Under the pieces are notes generated by a model. That model was not told the DNA's origin. It searched no databases and worked only from the letters and a program-made list of their open reading frames with translations. Made by a program: the position numbers and the translations under genes. Source: Deltaproteobacteria bacterium (GTDB lineage: Bacteria; Myxococcota_A; UBA9160; JAJDAL01). From it: 64,000 nt of DNA. Within the stretch, counting starts at the first letter, position 1. The number at the start of each line of letters is the position of its first letter. The stretch is taken from assembly GCA_029261875.1 (NCBI GenBank), contig JAJDAL010000046.1, positions 53,348-117,347 of the forward strand. The letters are read 5' to 3'. This document shows, in pieces, positions 9,145-17,035 of the stretch.

Positions 9145-9979
9145 GTGGGCTCCTCCCCTGCTCGAAACCGGCAGCGCCGGACACGGCGTCAATCAGTCCG
9201 CGCGCGCCCGCAGCAATCAATTGACCAAACGCCGCGCCCGCCTCGGCATCCTCACCTCGATGAATGACCAGATCTTCTTCGAGACGCCGCAGCACGCGAT
9301 AGCGGATGGCCCCAAGGAACGCGTCTGTGGTGTCGACGACCGGGAGCGAGTGAACCTCCCGCCAACCCCGATGGGCGAGCACCGAGGCCCGATCCGCTGT
9401 TGCCAGAATGCGGTGGGGATCGCGGGTCATCAGATCAGAGAGGGGAAGACGGCCTCGCCCCAACAGCAACTCTCTCAGATTCAGAGCACCGACGAGTTTC
9501 TGCGTGTCGCCAACGACATACAGGTTGTAGCGCGCCAGCTCGGGAACCTTCCGAATTCGCGCCAGAGCCTCGCGCGCGCTGAGATCACTCGGCAATGCCA
9601 ACACATCCGGATCCATCAGCGCACCGGCCGACCCCTCTCGGAAACGCAATACAGAGCGAATGCTGCGCGCACGCTTCGGGTCGACGAGCGAGAGAATCGC
9701 TTGCTGCCGATCTTCGTCCATCCTCCGCAGCACGCGCGCGGAGGAATCCACAGCCAGGGTTTCGATCACGTGCGCGGCGCGATCGGTCTTCATCGCGTGC
9801 AGCACCGCGGGCGCGACGTTCGGCGAGAGACATTCCACGATCTTGGCCGCGTTCTCGAGGCGGGCGGCGCCGAGAAAACGAACCGCATCCTCCTGGGGGA
9901 TCCGTTCGAGAACCGTCGTCACCTGATTCGGGTGCGTTTCAAGCGCGTGTTGAGCCAGTTGGTTTACGAGTTTTGCCAT
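9122..9979 (-). CDS. Soluble MgtE_N-CBS protein lacking the channel domain
   Basis: 285 aa starting at ATG 9979, 17 nt after the upstream stop. Residues about 1-125 are an MgtE_N-like helical-repeat domain (HPNQVTTVLERIPQEDAVRF), followed by a CBS pair (about 130-255) with REGSAGALMDPDVLA and LYVVGDTQKLVGALN. No membrane segments follow: the protein ends soon after the second CBS motif (HSLPVVDTTDAFLGA). It equals the cytosolic half of MgtE and is encoded directly before a complete mgtE. It may modulate MgtE or hetero-associate with it. It is not a truncation by frameshift, since the stop codon lies inside the next gene's start region in an organised overlap. Confidence 0.85.
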   Translation of the reverse strand: MAKLVNQLAQHALETHPNQVTTVLERIPQEDAVRFLGAARLENAAKIVECLSPNVAPAVLHAMKTDRAAHVIETLAVDSSARVLRRMDEDRQQAILSLVDPKRARSIRSVLRFREGSAGALMDPDVLALPSDLSAREALARIRKVPELARYNLYVVGDTQKLVGALNLRELLLGRGRLPLSDLMTRDPHRILATADRASVLAHRGWREVHSLPVVDTTDAFLGAIRYRVLRRLEEDLVIHRGEDAEAGAAFGQLIAAGARGLIDAVSGAAGFEQGRSPRGPNERS

Positions 9980-9996
9980 TTTCCCGAGTCCCCGCC

Positions 9997-10827
9997 CTAT
10001 CGCACGACGATTTGATCGAGGAGCCGGGCATTCGGCACCGACCACACCTGATCTTCACTTCGCATTAGCGTGTCGACGGCACCGACGCGGTCGACCAGAC
10101 CACGCTTCCCGTCGACTTCGATCGACACCTCACGCGGAAGCGACTGTTTCAAGAAGTGGCCGGCCATGATGTGTGTGATCACGGGGCGCGCGCCGAGTGC
10201 AAAGGCCAGTCCGACGGCGAACCCCGCAGATCCGAGCACCACCGTGAGCGGAAGCAGCAATACCGAAGTCGCAATCCCGAGCTGTTCCGCAGCCAACACC
10301 AACACCAAGCCAACCACGAGCAGCTGGGTGAGAAATCCGAGCCGCGGCGCACTCAGAATGCCCGCGGCCGCGGCCGCGGAACTCACCAGGGTCGAGACGA
10401 ATCGGCCCAGCAAGAGACCGCCGATTCCGATCAACGCCGCACCGATCACGCTGGGGATGAAAGCGATCAAACGATCGATCGTCGCGGTGACGGCAGAGAG
10501 ACCCAGTGTCTCGACGCTCGATAGAACGAACGTCAGCATCACCAGCCAAAAGAGCAGCTTGGCAACGATCTGCGAAAATGTCTTGCGGATCCCAGCGCGA
10601 TCGAGAAGATCCGCAACCTGAAGACGCGTAGCCGCCCGATCGAGGCCGACCGTCCGAAGTCCTCTCGATGCGATCACCTCGAGTCCGCGAGAGAGCACCC
10701 AGCCCGCAAGTAGAATCACCGTAGCGCCCACGAGATTCGGAAGGAATCCCGCGATGTTGCTTCCCAACTCGGAAAAAGCGCGCACCAGGATCTCGCGCCA
10801 TGCAGCGAGGTCGAAAATCTTTTCCAT
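9997..10827 (-). CDS. Small-conductance mechanosensitive channel-like protein (MscS/conserved TM helix)
   Basis: 276 aa, similar in size to MscS. Membrane segments lie at about 28-46, 85-105, 122-142, 163-182 and 187-212. The last is a Gly/Ala-rich pore-like helix (LGSAGFAVGLAFALGARPV) like TM3 of MscS. The short C-terminal part resembles the start of the MscS beta domain (TLMRSEDQVWSVPNARLLD), while the rest of the cytosolic vestibule is missing. Such proteins gate under membrane tension during osmotic downshift. AAGGAAGG lies 6 nt before the ATG. It precedes the two MgtE-type genes in the same run. Confidence 0.85.
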   Translation of the reverse strand: MEKIFDLAAWREILVRAFSELGSNIAGFLPNLVGATVILLAGWVLSRGLEVIASRGLRTVGLDRAATRLQVADLLDRAGIRKTFSQIVAKLLFWLVMLTFVLSSVETLGLSAVTATIDRLIAFIPSVIGAALIGIGGLLLGRFVSTLVSSAAAAAGILSAPRLGFLTQLLVVGLVLVLAAEQLGIATSVLLLPLTVVLGSAGFAVGLAFALGARPVITHIMAGHFLKQSLPREVSIEVDGKRGLVDRVGAVDTLMRSEDQVWSVPNARLLDQIVVR

Positions 10828-10925
10828 CCCACACCTTCCTTTTCTATTGATGAATCGCTGGCAACGCTTGCGACCGAACCGGCGCGAGCGAGCGCTGCGA
10901 TCGGCGCGGCTCCAATTTCATGCCG

Positions 10926-11102
10926 CTACCGCTTCGGGCGTGGCACGCCACGAGGAGATGAAACGACGGGCTTTTTCTTCCCGCCCCGTTGGCTCGTCTC
11001 CGCCTGCGACAGCCTGGGCTTGAGCACGGCTTCTACCGCCATCGTGGGCGTCGCATCTTCTGAGTCCTGCGCGTTCATGGGTCGTTCGGACTTCCCATTC
11101 AT
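10926..11102 (-). CDS. Hypothetical 58-aa protein, first gene after the sigma54-type promoter
   Basis: A 58-codon frame starting at ATG 11102 with AAAGGGAG 7 nt upstream. The N-terminal half is acidic and polar; the C-terminal half is very basic (GGKKKPVV, then RGVPRPKR). No family is recognised and no membrane segment is visible. It starts 67 nt downstream of the -12 element at 11170 and ends 98 nt before the mscS-like gene. A competing frame on the same strand exists, so coding is probable rather than certain. Confidence 0.45.
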   Translation of the reverse strand: MNGKSERPMNAQDSEDATPTMAVEAVLKPRLSQAETSQRGGKKKPVVSSPRGVPRPKR

Positions 11103-11169
11103 CCAATGGCTCCCTTTGCATTCGCTCATTCTGTGGGCAGCGCGCGCACATCGCGCTTCCTCCCGACAA

Positions 11170-11185
11170 AGCAATACTTGTGCCG
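11170..11185 (-). promoter_or_regulatory. Sigma54 (-24/-12) promoter
   Basis: Read on the minus strand the site is CGGCACAAGTATTGCT. It matches the RpoN consensus TGGCACRNNNNTTGCW at all specified positions except the first base, and GG and GC are exactly 10 nt apart. Transcription would start near 11158 and run toward the 58-aa gene, the mscS-like gene and both mgtE genes. A sigma54 activator is encoded divergently 250 nt away. Confidence 0.75.
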
Positions 11186-11282
11186 CATCCGATCAGACGA
11201 GCGCCAACCCCACAACCCCCCGATCGTGAAAGGATCTCCAGGATCGACCGAGTTGGGAGGCCACGGCGAACGCTCAGAAAAG

Positions 11283-11299
11283 CGGAGGCGCTACCTCCG
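11283..11299. promoter_or_regulatory. Inverted repeat, candidate enhancer for the sigma54 activator
   Basis: CGGAGG-N5-CCTCCG lies about 100 nt upstream of the -24 element, within the distance where bacterial enhancer-binding proteins usually bind. It is a single site and the assignment rests only on symmetry and position. Confidence 0.3.
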
Positions 11300-11436
11300 A
11301 TATGTGCGATGATCCGCGGTACCCCGACCTCCGATCTCGAAACCAGCGACCGAGAGAAGCCACTTCGAATGCGAGCCAGCAACCGACGAAACAGAACCCC
11401 GCGCGGTAAAACGCACTCGGTCGAGAGCCGCTAGCC

Positions 11437-12858
11437 GTGTTCCTCCGCACAGCCGTCGTTGCCGAGCCGGGGGAAACGCGGCGTCGCGTTGGCTCGGCAC
11501 TCAACGACGTCGAGAGCATCTCGGTCAACCTGCCCTCCATCGAGGAATTGCTCGCGCTGCTCAATCAGCGTTCAATCGATCTCGTCGTGGTGGATGAAGC
11601 GCTCTTGCCGAGCGACGATCACGGATTCATCAAGGCAGTCAGAGACCGTCCGGATCCACCCCAGGTGGTCATCGTCGGTTTGGAATCGGCGCCGATGCGT
11701 CGCGCCACTCTGACCGCATCGGGCTGTCTGGCCGTGATCTCGGATTCGGTCGATGAAGCCGTATTCCAAGACTGTTTCCGCGCAGTCGCGCAGCGCCGCC
11801 TGGACGAGGCGGACGCTGGGTTCCGCGAGGTCCCCGACGACGAATATTCCTTGGCGGACTACGTGACGGCCAGCCCTCGAATGCGGAAGTTTCTCCGCGA
11901 TGCCCGCCGAGCCGCTTCGAGTGATTCGACGGTGCTGCTCTTCGGCGAGACGGGCGTGGGAAAAGGGCTCCTCGCGCGTTCGCTTCACAACGAGAGCACA
12001 CGCCTCGGTCCATTCGTTTCCGTCAGCTGTGGGGCTCTGACGCCCACACTGATCGAAAGCGAACTCTTCGGTCACGATCGGGGTGCATTCACCGGCGCGG
12101 ATCGGGACCGGCGAGGCTATTTCGAGCTCGCCCATCGCGGCACGCTATTTCTGGACGAAATCGGCGAATTGCCGCTCCCGCTGCAGGCGAAGCTTCTCAC
12201 CGTGCTGGAGGAGCGTGAAGTACGGCCGCTCGGATCCGAGGAACGCGTGCCGGTCGATGTTCGCTTCATTGCCGCAACAAACCGCGACCTCCAGAAAGAC
12301 GTGGCAGATGGGCGTTTCCGCGAAGACCTCTACTATCGCCTGGCCGTCATGGGTCTGTCGCTTCCGGCCTTGCGCGAGCGCCCCGAGGATATTCCCGAAA
12401 TCGCACAGAGCTACGTGGACCATCACCGGGCCCTCGCCCATTCGGACGTGGCGAGTATTTCCGCGGGCGCGCTGGAGTGCCTCGTTCGATACCCCTGGCC
12501 GGGAAACATTCGTGAACTCGCGAATGCGATCGAGCGCGGGGTCATCGTCGGGACCAAAGCGGAAATTCAGGTGACCGATCTTCCCAACGCCATCCAGGCG
12601 CATTCGACGGACGCGAGCGCAGCAACCGCCCTCCCCTCGAATTGGCATCAGGTTCCTTGGCGCGAGGTGCGCCAGCGCGTACTCGATGAGACGGAACGCA
12701 AGTACCTGTCAGAGGTTCTCCGCGTGTCGAGTGGAAGGATTCGGGTTGCGGCAAAGCGTGCGGGGATGGCGCCTCGGTCCCTCACCGAGAAGATGAAGAA
12801 ATACGGGCTGCGCAAAGAAGATTTCCGTTCGGTTTCGGAGCCGTCCTCTCGTAGTTGA
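11437..12858 (+). CDS. Sigma54-dependent response regulator (NtrC-type enhancer-binding protein)
   Basis: 473 aa from GTG 11437. Residues about 1-120 are a receiver-like domain whose acidic pocket is reduced (AVVAEPGE in place of the usual Asp pair), although [11 protein letters not shown] keeps an Asp at the acceptor position. The AAA+ domain (about 140-375) has Walker A GETGVGKG, the sigma54-contacting loop GAFTGA, Walker [11 protein letters not shown], and [11 protein letters not shown]. The C-terminus ends in a Fis-type helix-turn-helix ([21 protein letters not shown]). Its target is probably the -24/-12 promoter located 250 nt away on the opposite strand. No histidine kinase gene is adjacent. 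Confidence 0.93.
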   Translation: MFLRTAVVAEPGETRRRVGSALNDVESISVNLPSIEELLALLNQRSIDLVVVDEALLPSDDHGFIKAVRDRPDPPQVVIVGLESAPMRRATLTASGCLAVISDSVDEAVFQDCFRAVAQRRLDEADAGFREVPDDEYSLADYVTASPRMRKFLRDARRAASSDSTVLLFGETGVGKGLLARSLHNESTRLGPFVSVSCGALTPTLIESELFGHDRGAFTGADRDRRGYFELAHRGTLFLDEIGELPLPLQAKLLTVLEEREVRPLGSEERVPVDVRFIAATNRDLQKDVADGRFREDLYYRLAVMGLSLPALRERPEDIPEIAQSYVDHHRALAHSDVASISAGALECLVRYPWPGNIRELANAIERGVIVGTKAEIQVTDLPNAIQAHSTDASAATALPSNWHQVPWREVRQRVLDETERKYLSEVLRVSSGRIRVAAKRAGMAPRSLTEKMKKYGLRKEDFRSVSEPSSRS

Positions 12859-12935
12859 CGACTGAGTTTTCTTCGCACTCGGGGTTGCCATTGCAACCGC
12901 ATGGACGCCGAGTCGACGCAACCCTCGGTTGATCC

Positions 12936-14468
12936 TCAACCCCGACGCGCCTGGCCTTTGGCAACGAGCCGGGTACCCAGCGCTCGCACCGCCACTCCGA
13001 GTGCGCACAGAACCGGGAAGAGATTTCCGAACCCGGCGTAGACGGTGCCGACGCGTTCTACCGGGACGAGGGCGGTCAACGCACCGGGGGATCCGCTGCG
13101 GTGATCCCGTGCCGCGAGCACTCTTCCGTAGGGGTCGATCACGGTCGTGATTCCGCCGGCTGCGGGGCGAACGATCGACACGCCCTGCTCCACCGCGCGA
13201 ATGCGCGCCATCTCTGCGTGGAATCGTCCGGTCTCGGCACTGTCGCCGGTCGGGACGACGAGCAAATCCACGTCTCGTTGAGCGGCTTGGCGGACGAAGC
13301 CGGGATTTCCGAGGTCGTAACAAATCACGAGAGCGATGCGCCCCCAGGGCCCTTCGAGAGTCGGCATTTCTCGCGAACCCGGTACGACCTGCGCGGCCTC
13401 GTGCGTTGGCATCAGGAACGACTTGCGATACTCCCACGCCACTTCGCCTTCCGGGTCGATCCAGACCGCCTTGTTCTCGCGTGGCCCATTCTGGGTCGGA
13501 AAGAGATTGATCCCCAGGGCGAGGTGGATGCCGTAGCGACGGGCCAGCTCGGAAGCGCGATCGATCAGCGCGGTTTGCGCAGTGGGTCCCAACACGATGG
13601 CCGCCGCTTCGGGCCACGCCACGATCTCGGCTCCGGCCCGCGCTGCCGCCTCGGAACGCGCGAAGAGATCGTCGATGGCGATCGCCGCTTGCGCTTCGAT
13701 GCTGCGGACTCCCTCGCCATCGACCGGAAGCGAGCGTCGCATGCGGTGGAGTGCATGCCCGGCGGCGCTGTCTTCCACGCGTTCGCCGACGATCGCCGCA
13801 ACGCGCACCTGGGATTCGAACGTCCCCACATTCGCTATGCGCAGCGCTCCCCAAACCACCGCGATACCAACCAATGTGGCGTAGGCGGCGAGCCAACGCC
13901 GCGGCGCTCCCGAAAGCGTGTCGTGAAACACCGATGCGCCCCAGTACGCAAGAAAGACGATCGCCCCCATGCCACCGATTGACGCCACCTGCAGCACCGG
14001 GAGCAAAGCCGATTGCGTATGGGCGGCCGATGGCCAACTCGTCTGGAAGAAAGTCGTCAGTAGCGAGTCGACCGCCACCGCGGAACAGGGAAACACCAAG
14101 CACCGAAACCAGCGATAGGGACCGGCCCAACGATCCAACGCATAGGGGATCGACCAGGCGATCCCATAGGCCAGTGCGAAGTAGGCATAGACCGACCCCA
14201 TCGGCGACCAGGTCGCCGCAAAGCCCATTGCGAACGCGGCCGCAAGAACAACCATGGCGGGGAACGCGCGCGCGCTATGACGCACGAAGCCCAGACCGAA
14301 GATGGGAACGATCCAAAGCGCCGCCGGATGCGCCCAGTAGCCGCTCTGGAAGGGCAAAACCAACGCCAATCCGATCAGCCAAGCGAGACCGTATCGCTCA
14401 ATCAAAGTCGGACCCTTCACAGAGGATTGCACCAACGGAACCGCGGAAGATGTTCGCCGAACGACCAA
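12936..14468 (-). CDS. Apolipoprotein N-acyltransferase-like membrane carbon-nitrogen hydrolase
   Basis: About 510 aa. Roughly six hydrophobic segments occupy residues 25-210 and a nitrilase-fold domain follows (about 220-480). The three catalytic residues of Lnt-type enzymes are recognisable: Glu287 in WPEAA, Lys349 in YRKSFLMP and Cys383 in VICYD. Lnt adds the third acyl chain to lipoproteins at the periplasmic face of the inner membrane. The segment after the catalytic lysine differs from typical Lnt (PTHEAAQ rather than PFGE), so the acceptor may differ. The start is uncertain: TTG 14468 has no ribosome site, and a TTG about 20 codons later (TLIERY) has GAAGGG 7 nt upstream. It is convergent with the activator gene. 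Confidence 0.85.
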   Translation of the reverse strand: MVVRRTSSAVPLVQSSVKGPTLIERYGLAWLIGLALVLPFQSGYWAHPAALWIVPIFGLGFVRHSARAFPAMVVLAAAFAMGFAATWSPMGSVYAYFALAYGIAWSIPYALDRWAGPYRWFRCLVFPCSAVAVDSLLTTFFQTSWPSAAHTQSALLPVLQVASIGGMGAIVFLAYWGASVFHDTLSGAPRRWLAAYATLVGIAVVWGALRIANVGTFESQVRVAAIVGERVEDSAAGHALHRMRRSLPVDGEGVRSIEAQAAIAIDDLFARSEAAARAGAEIVAWPEAAAIVLGPTAQTALIDRASELARRYGIHLALGINLFPTQNGPRENKAVWIDPEGEVAWEYRKSFLMPTHEAAQVVPGSREMPTLEGPWGRIALVICYDLGNPGFVRQAAQRDVDLLVVPTGDSAETGRFHAEMARIRAVEQGVSIVRPAAGGITTVIDPYGRVLAARDHRSGSPGALTALVPVERVGTVYAGFGNLFPVLCALGVAVRALGTRLVAKGQARRG

Positions 14469-14856
14469 CGAGGGATGTATCGGCCATCGCAGAGATTCGA
14501 GTGAGGCTCCGTGGAATACCCGCCCCGTCCCACACCCTGTCGCAAAGCGCCTATCGAAATGGCCTTCGGGTTTTCGAAGAGTTGCAGCGAGTCTTGCCTA
14601 TGGGTGGGAAGCAGAGGTCTTGCGCGGGCTGTGACTTCATCAAATCCCCCAACCCAAGGATTGATTCGCAATCATCGGCCGCGGTCTCTCCATAGTCCAG
14701 GCTTTCCCCGGCACGCGTGGGGAGACCTCACCACCCATTTCTTGGAAGTTGACACAGTGTCAATCACGACTCAGACTGCGCGTCCGAAGGTGGCATGCGC
14801 GTGACGGTTCGGACCCCACGCATTCCGCGAGAACGGATATCCAATCGAGGGAAGTG
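14469..14856. other. Divergent intergenic region between the Lnt-like and beta-barrel genes
   Basis: 388 nt between divergently transcribed genes, expected to hold both promoters. The only sharp signal is the palindrome at 14749-14763. No convincing coding frame was found. Confidence 0.5.
14749..14763. promoter_or_regulatory. Palindromic operator candidate TTGACACAGTGTCAA
   Basis: A perfect 7-1-7 inverted repeat, 94 nt upstream of the beta-barrel start. The left arm doubles as a perfect -35 hexamer (TTGACA) for the plus strand, though no good -10 lies 17 nt further on. The symmetry suggests a dimeric repressor such as a TetR-family protein. No regulator gene is adjacent. Confidence 0.45.
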
Positions 14857-15837
14857 ATGTTCAGATACGCGCACCCGCTGCTCCCGGTGTTGATGTTGAT
14901 CGGAGGCGCTTCCGGTGCTGCCCCCGATGACCAGCCCGACCAAGCGGCGAATCCGGAATGGGAGGTGATCGTCTCGCCTTACCTCTGGACCACGCGCATC
15001 GACGGCACGGTATCGGCGAATGGAGCTAGTGCGGACCTGGACGTGTCGTTCCTCGACATCCTCGAGAACCTGAATCTCGGCGCCATGGGAGCCGTGGAAG
15101 TCCGTCGGGGGCGCTTCATGGCGTCCATGGACCTGTTCGCAGCGAGGATGTCCGACGATTTCGACGCAGGCCCCGCCACCCGAACCGTCGGGCCCGTGAG
15201 CTTTCAACCGGCGGGAGCGGGACCGGTGATCAACGTACCCGCCACTGCGGTCTCCGTGGGACCGCTCGAGCTGGACTCCACGGTGACGTCGGTCGTCCTC
15301 GATTCCAAGATTGGTTACCGGGTCCTGGAGCTGGCGTGGGCGGATCGGTTGAATTCCGGCAACGCCGAACCGGACCCGCGGCGACTCACCCTCGACCTGT
15401 CCATCGGCGCGCGATACTGGTTCATGCGCACGGAACTGGATGTAGAGCTCGGGCCCATAACGGTTCCGGGATTCACCATCACGGCATCGCTGCCCGCTCT
15501 GCCTTCCCTCGATCTGCCCGGCGTGAGCGTCCCGGGCGTCAGTTTTGGGGGCGTCAACGAAACCATCACCGAGAACGTCGACTGGCTCGACCTGACGGTG
15601 GGGGGAAGAATCGGGTTCGACTTCACGGACCGGGTGTCCATCTCGGTGATCGGCGACATCGGCGGTTTCGACATCGGCTCGAGTTCACACCAAACCTGGT
15701 TGGCAATGGGCCTGATGGGGTATCGGTTGAGTGATCGCTGGACTCTCCGCGCGGGCTACAAGGCACTCGGGACCGAGCGCGGCCCCATCGACATGACGCT
15801 TCACGGTCTCTTGCTCGGCGCAAGCCGGCGCTTCTGA
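14857..15837 (+). CDS. Predicted outer-membrane beta-barrel protein
   Basis: 326 aa from ATG 14857, with GAGGGAAG 2-4 nt upstream; earlier in-frame starts lack support. A signal peptide (FRYAHPLLPVLMLIGGASGAA) precedes alternating strands rich in Gly and aromatics, such as WEVIVSPYLWTTRIDG, LTLDLSIGARYWFM, LTVGGRIGFDF and LMGYRLSDRWTLRAGYKAL. The last residue is Phe, as is usual for outer-membrane barrels. A loop rich in Pro/Gly/Val (about 210-245) interrupts the strands. The substrate is unknown. Three nucleotides separate it from the DUF4105 gene, so the two form a pair. Confidence 0.8.
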   Translation: MFRYAHPLLPVLMLIGGASGAAPDDQPDQAANPEWEVIVSPYLWTTRIDGTVSANGASADLDVSFLDILENLNLGAMGAVEVRRGRFMASMDLFAARMSDDFDAGPATRTVGPVSFQPAGAGPVINVPATAVSVGPLELDSTVTSVVLDSKIGYRVLELAWADRLNSGNAEPDPRRLTLDLSIGARYWFMRTELDVELGPITVPGFTITASLPALPSLDLPGVSVPGVSFGGVNETITENVDWLDLTVGGRIGFDFTDRVSISVIGDIGGFDIGSSSHQTWLAMGLMGYRLSDRWTLRAGYKALGTERGPIDMTLHGLLLGASRRF

Positions 15838-15840
15838 TCC

Positions 15841-16860
15841 TTGTTCGTTCGCATCCTCCTGATTCTCGGCTTTCTCCCGCCACTGGCGTGGTCCGCAGCA
15901 GCCCTGTGGTTCGATGGTCCGGCGTCGCGAGGCCTGGCAGGTGGACTCGCGATCGCATTGGCGAGCATTTCCGGGGTCGCTCTGGTGGCAATGCGATCGC
16001 GTCTGCAGGGCGCGGTGGTGTGCACGGTGCTGTTCGCCATCGTGCTGACCTGGTGGTTCAGCCTCGAACCCAGCAACCAGCGCGCTTGGCAACCCGACGT
16101 GGCGCGCTCGCCCAAAGCAACCATCGAAGGGAACCGCGTGACGATCCGCAACGTCCGCGACTTCGCTTACCGCACGGAGAGTGAATACGCCGAACGCTGG
16201 GAAGAACGCCACTACGATCTTTCACAGCTCGTCGGGGCCGACCTGTTCATGTGCAGCTGGGGCTCACCCTATATCGTCCACACCATCTTGAGCTGGGAGT
16301 TTCTTGGCGGCGATCACCTGGCGGTCTCGATCGAGACGCGCAAAGAAGTGGGTGAGAGCTACTCCGCGGTACTGGGGTTTTTCCGCCAGTTCGAACTCTA
16401 CTACGTGGTCGCCGACGAACGCGACGTCGTGCGCCTGCGCACGAACTTTCGCGGCGAAGATTGCCGCCTCTACCGGATGACCCACACACCCGACCAGGTG
16501 CGCGCGGTACTGCTCGACTATCTGGCCGAGATCAATCGACTCGCAGAGAAACCGGAGTGGTACAACGCCGCCACCCACAATTGCACCACCACGATCCGGC
16601 AACACGCCATGCACGTGGGAGCGGGCAAACCCTGGGATTGGCGCGTACTGGTCAACGGGCGACTGGACGAGCTCGGCTGGGAGCGGGGCACGATCGACCG
16701 GAGTCTCCCCTTCGAAGAAATGCGAGCACGCAGCGATATCACCCGGCGAGCTCAGGATGCGGGCGGCGCGGCCGACTTCTCGTCGCGCATCCGCGAAGGG
16801 CTACCCGGCGAGGAACGTCGTCGGGCGACAGCCCGCTCCATCGGCGCAGCCGCAGATTGA
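15841..16860 (+). CDS. DUF4105 (Lnb-like periplasmic domain) membrane protein
   Basis: 339 aa from TTG 15841. Two or three N-terminal membrane segments (about 4-20, 30-50, 58-75) precede a domain from about residue 95 matching DUF4105: RNVRDFAYRTE, ERHYDLSQL, DLFMCSWGSPYIVHTILSWEF, FFRQFELYYVVADERD, then NAATHNCTTTIR. This domain is the N-terminal part of the Lnb lipoprotein transacylase, where the conserved His and Cys are thought to be catalytic; both kinds of residue are present here (VHTIL and NCTTT). The C-terminal 60 residues are charged and not conserved. It lies directly after the beta-barrel gene and 1.4 kb from an Lnt-like gene, which fits a role in envelope lipoprotein or lipid handling. 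Confidence 0.85.
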   Translation: MFVRILLILGFLPPLAWSAAALWFDGPASRGLAGGLAIALASISGVALVAMRSRLQGAVVCTVLFAIVLTWWFSLEPSNQRAWQPDVARSPKATIEGNRVTIRNVRDFAYRTESEYAERWEERHYDLSQLVGADLFMCSWGSPYIVHTILSWEFLGGDHLAVSIETRKEVGESYSAVLGFFRQFELYYVVADERDVVRLRTNFRGEDCRLYRMTHTPDQVRAVLLDYLAEINRLAEKPEWYNAATHNCTTTIRQHAMHVGAGKPWDWRVLVNGRLDELGWERGTIDRSLPFEEMRARSDITRRAQDAGGAADFSSRIREGLPGEERRRATARSIGAAAD

Positions 16861-17035
16861 GAAAGAACCCGATCGGAATCGCCACAGCCCTCGTTCTCGC
16901 GCTCGCGTATCGCGCAGCACTGTCCATGGCAGAGTAGAGGGCGCCGACGGGAACCTCCCACGCCCCCTACCCCGAGCGCGACTTCCCGGCACACCTGTTC
17001 CAAACGCGAATCCGAGCGCAGACGCCCCCTCGCCC

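Noticed and set aside
10918..11382. Alternative 154-codon frame over the 58-aa gene and the sigma54 site
   Set aside because: It would place the promoter inside the coding region and its start has no ribosome site. The 58-codon frame has a well-spaced site.
12927..12941. Hairpin GGTTGA-TCC-TCAACC after the activator gene
   Set aside because: Six pairs without a T-run and overlapping the stop codon of the convergent gene; too weak to call a terminator.
12709..14130. Long minus-strand frame overlapping the Lnt-like gene
   Set aside because: Arg/Gly-rich shadow of the real frame that carries the Glu-Lys-Cys triad.
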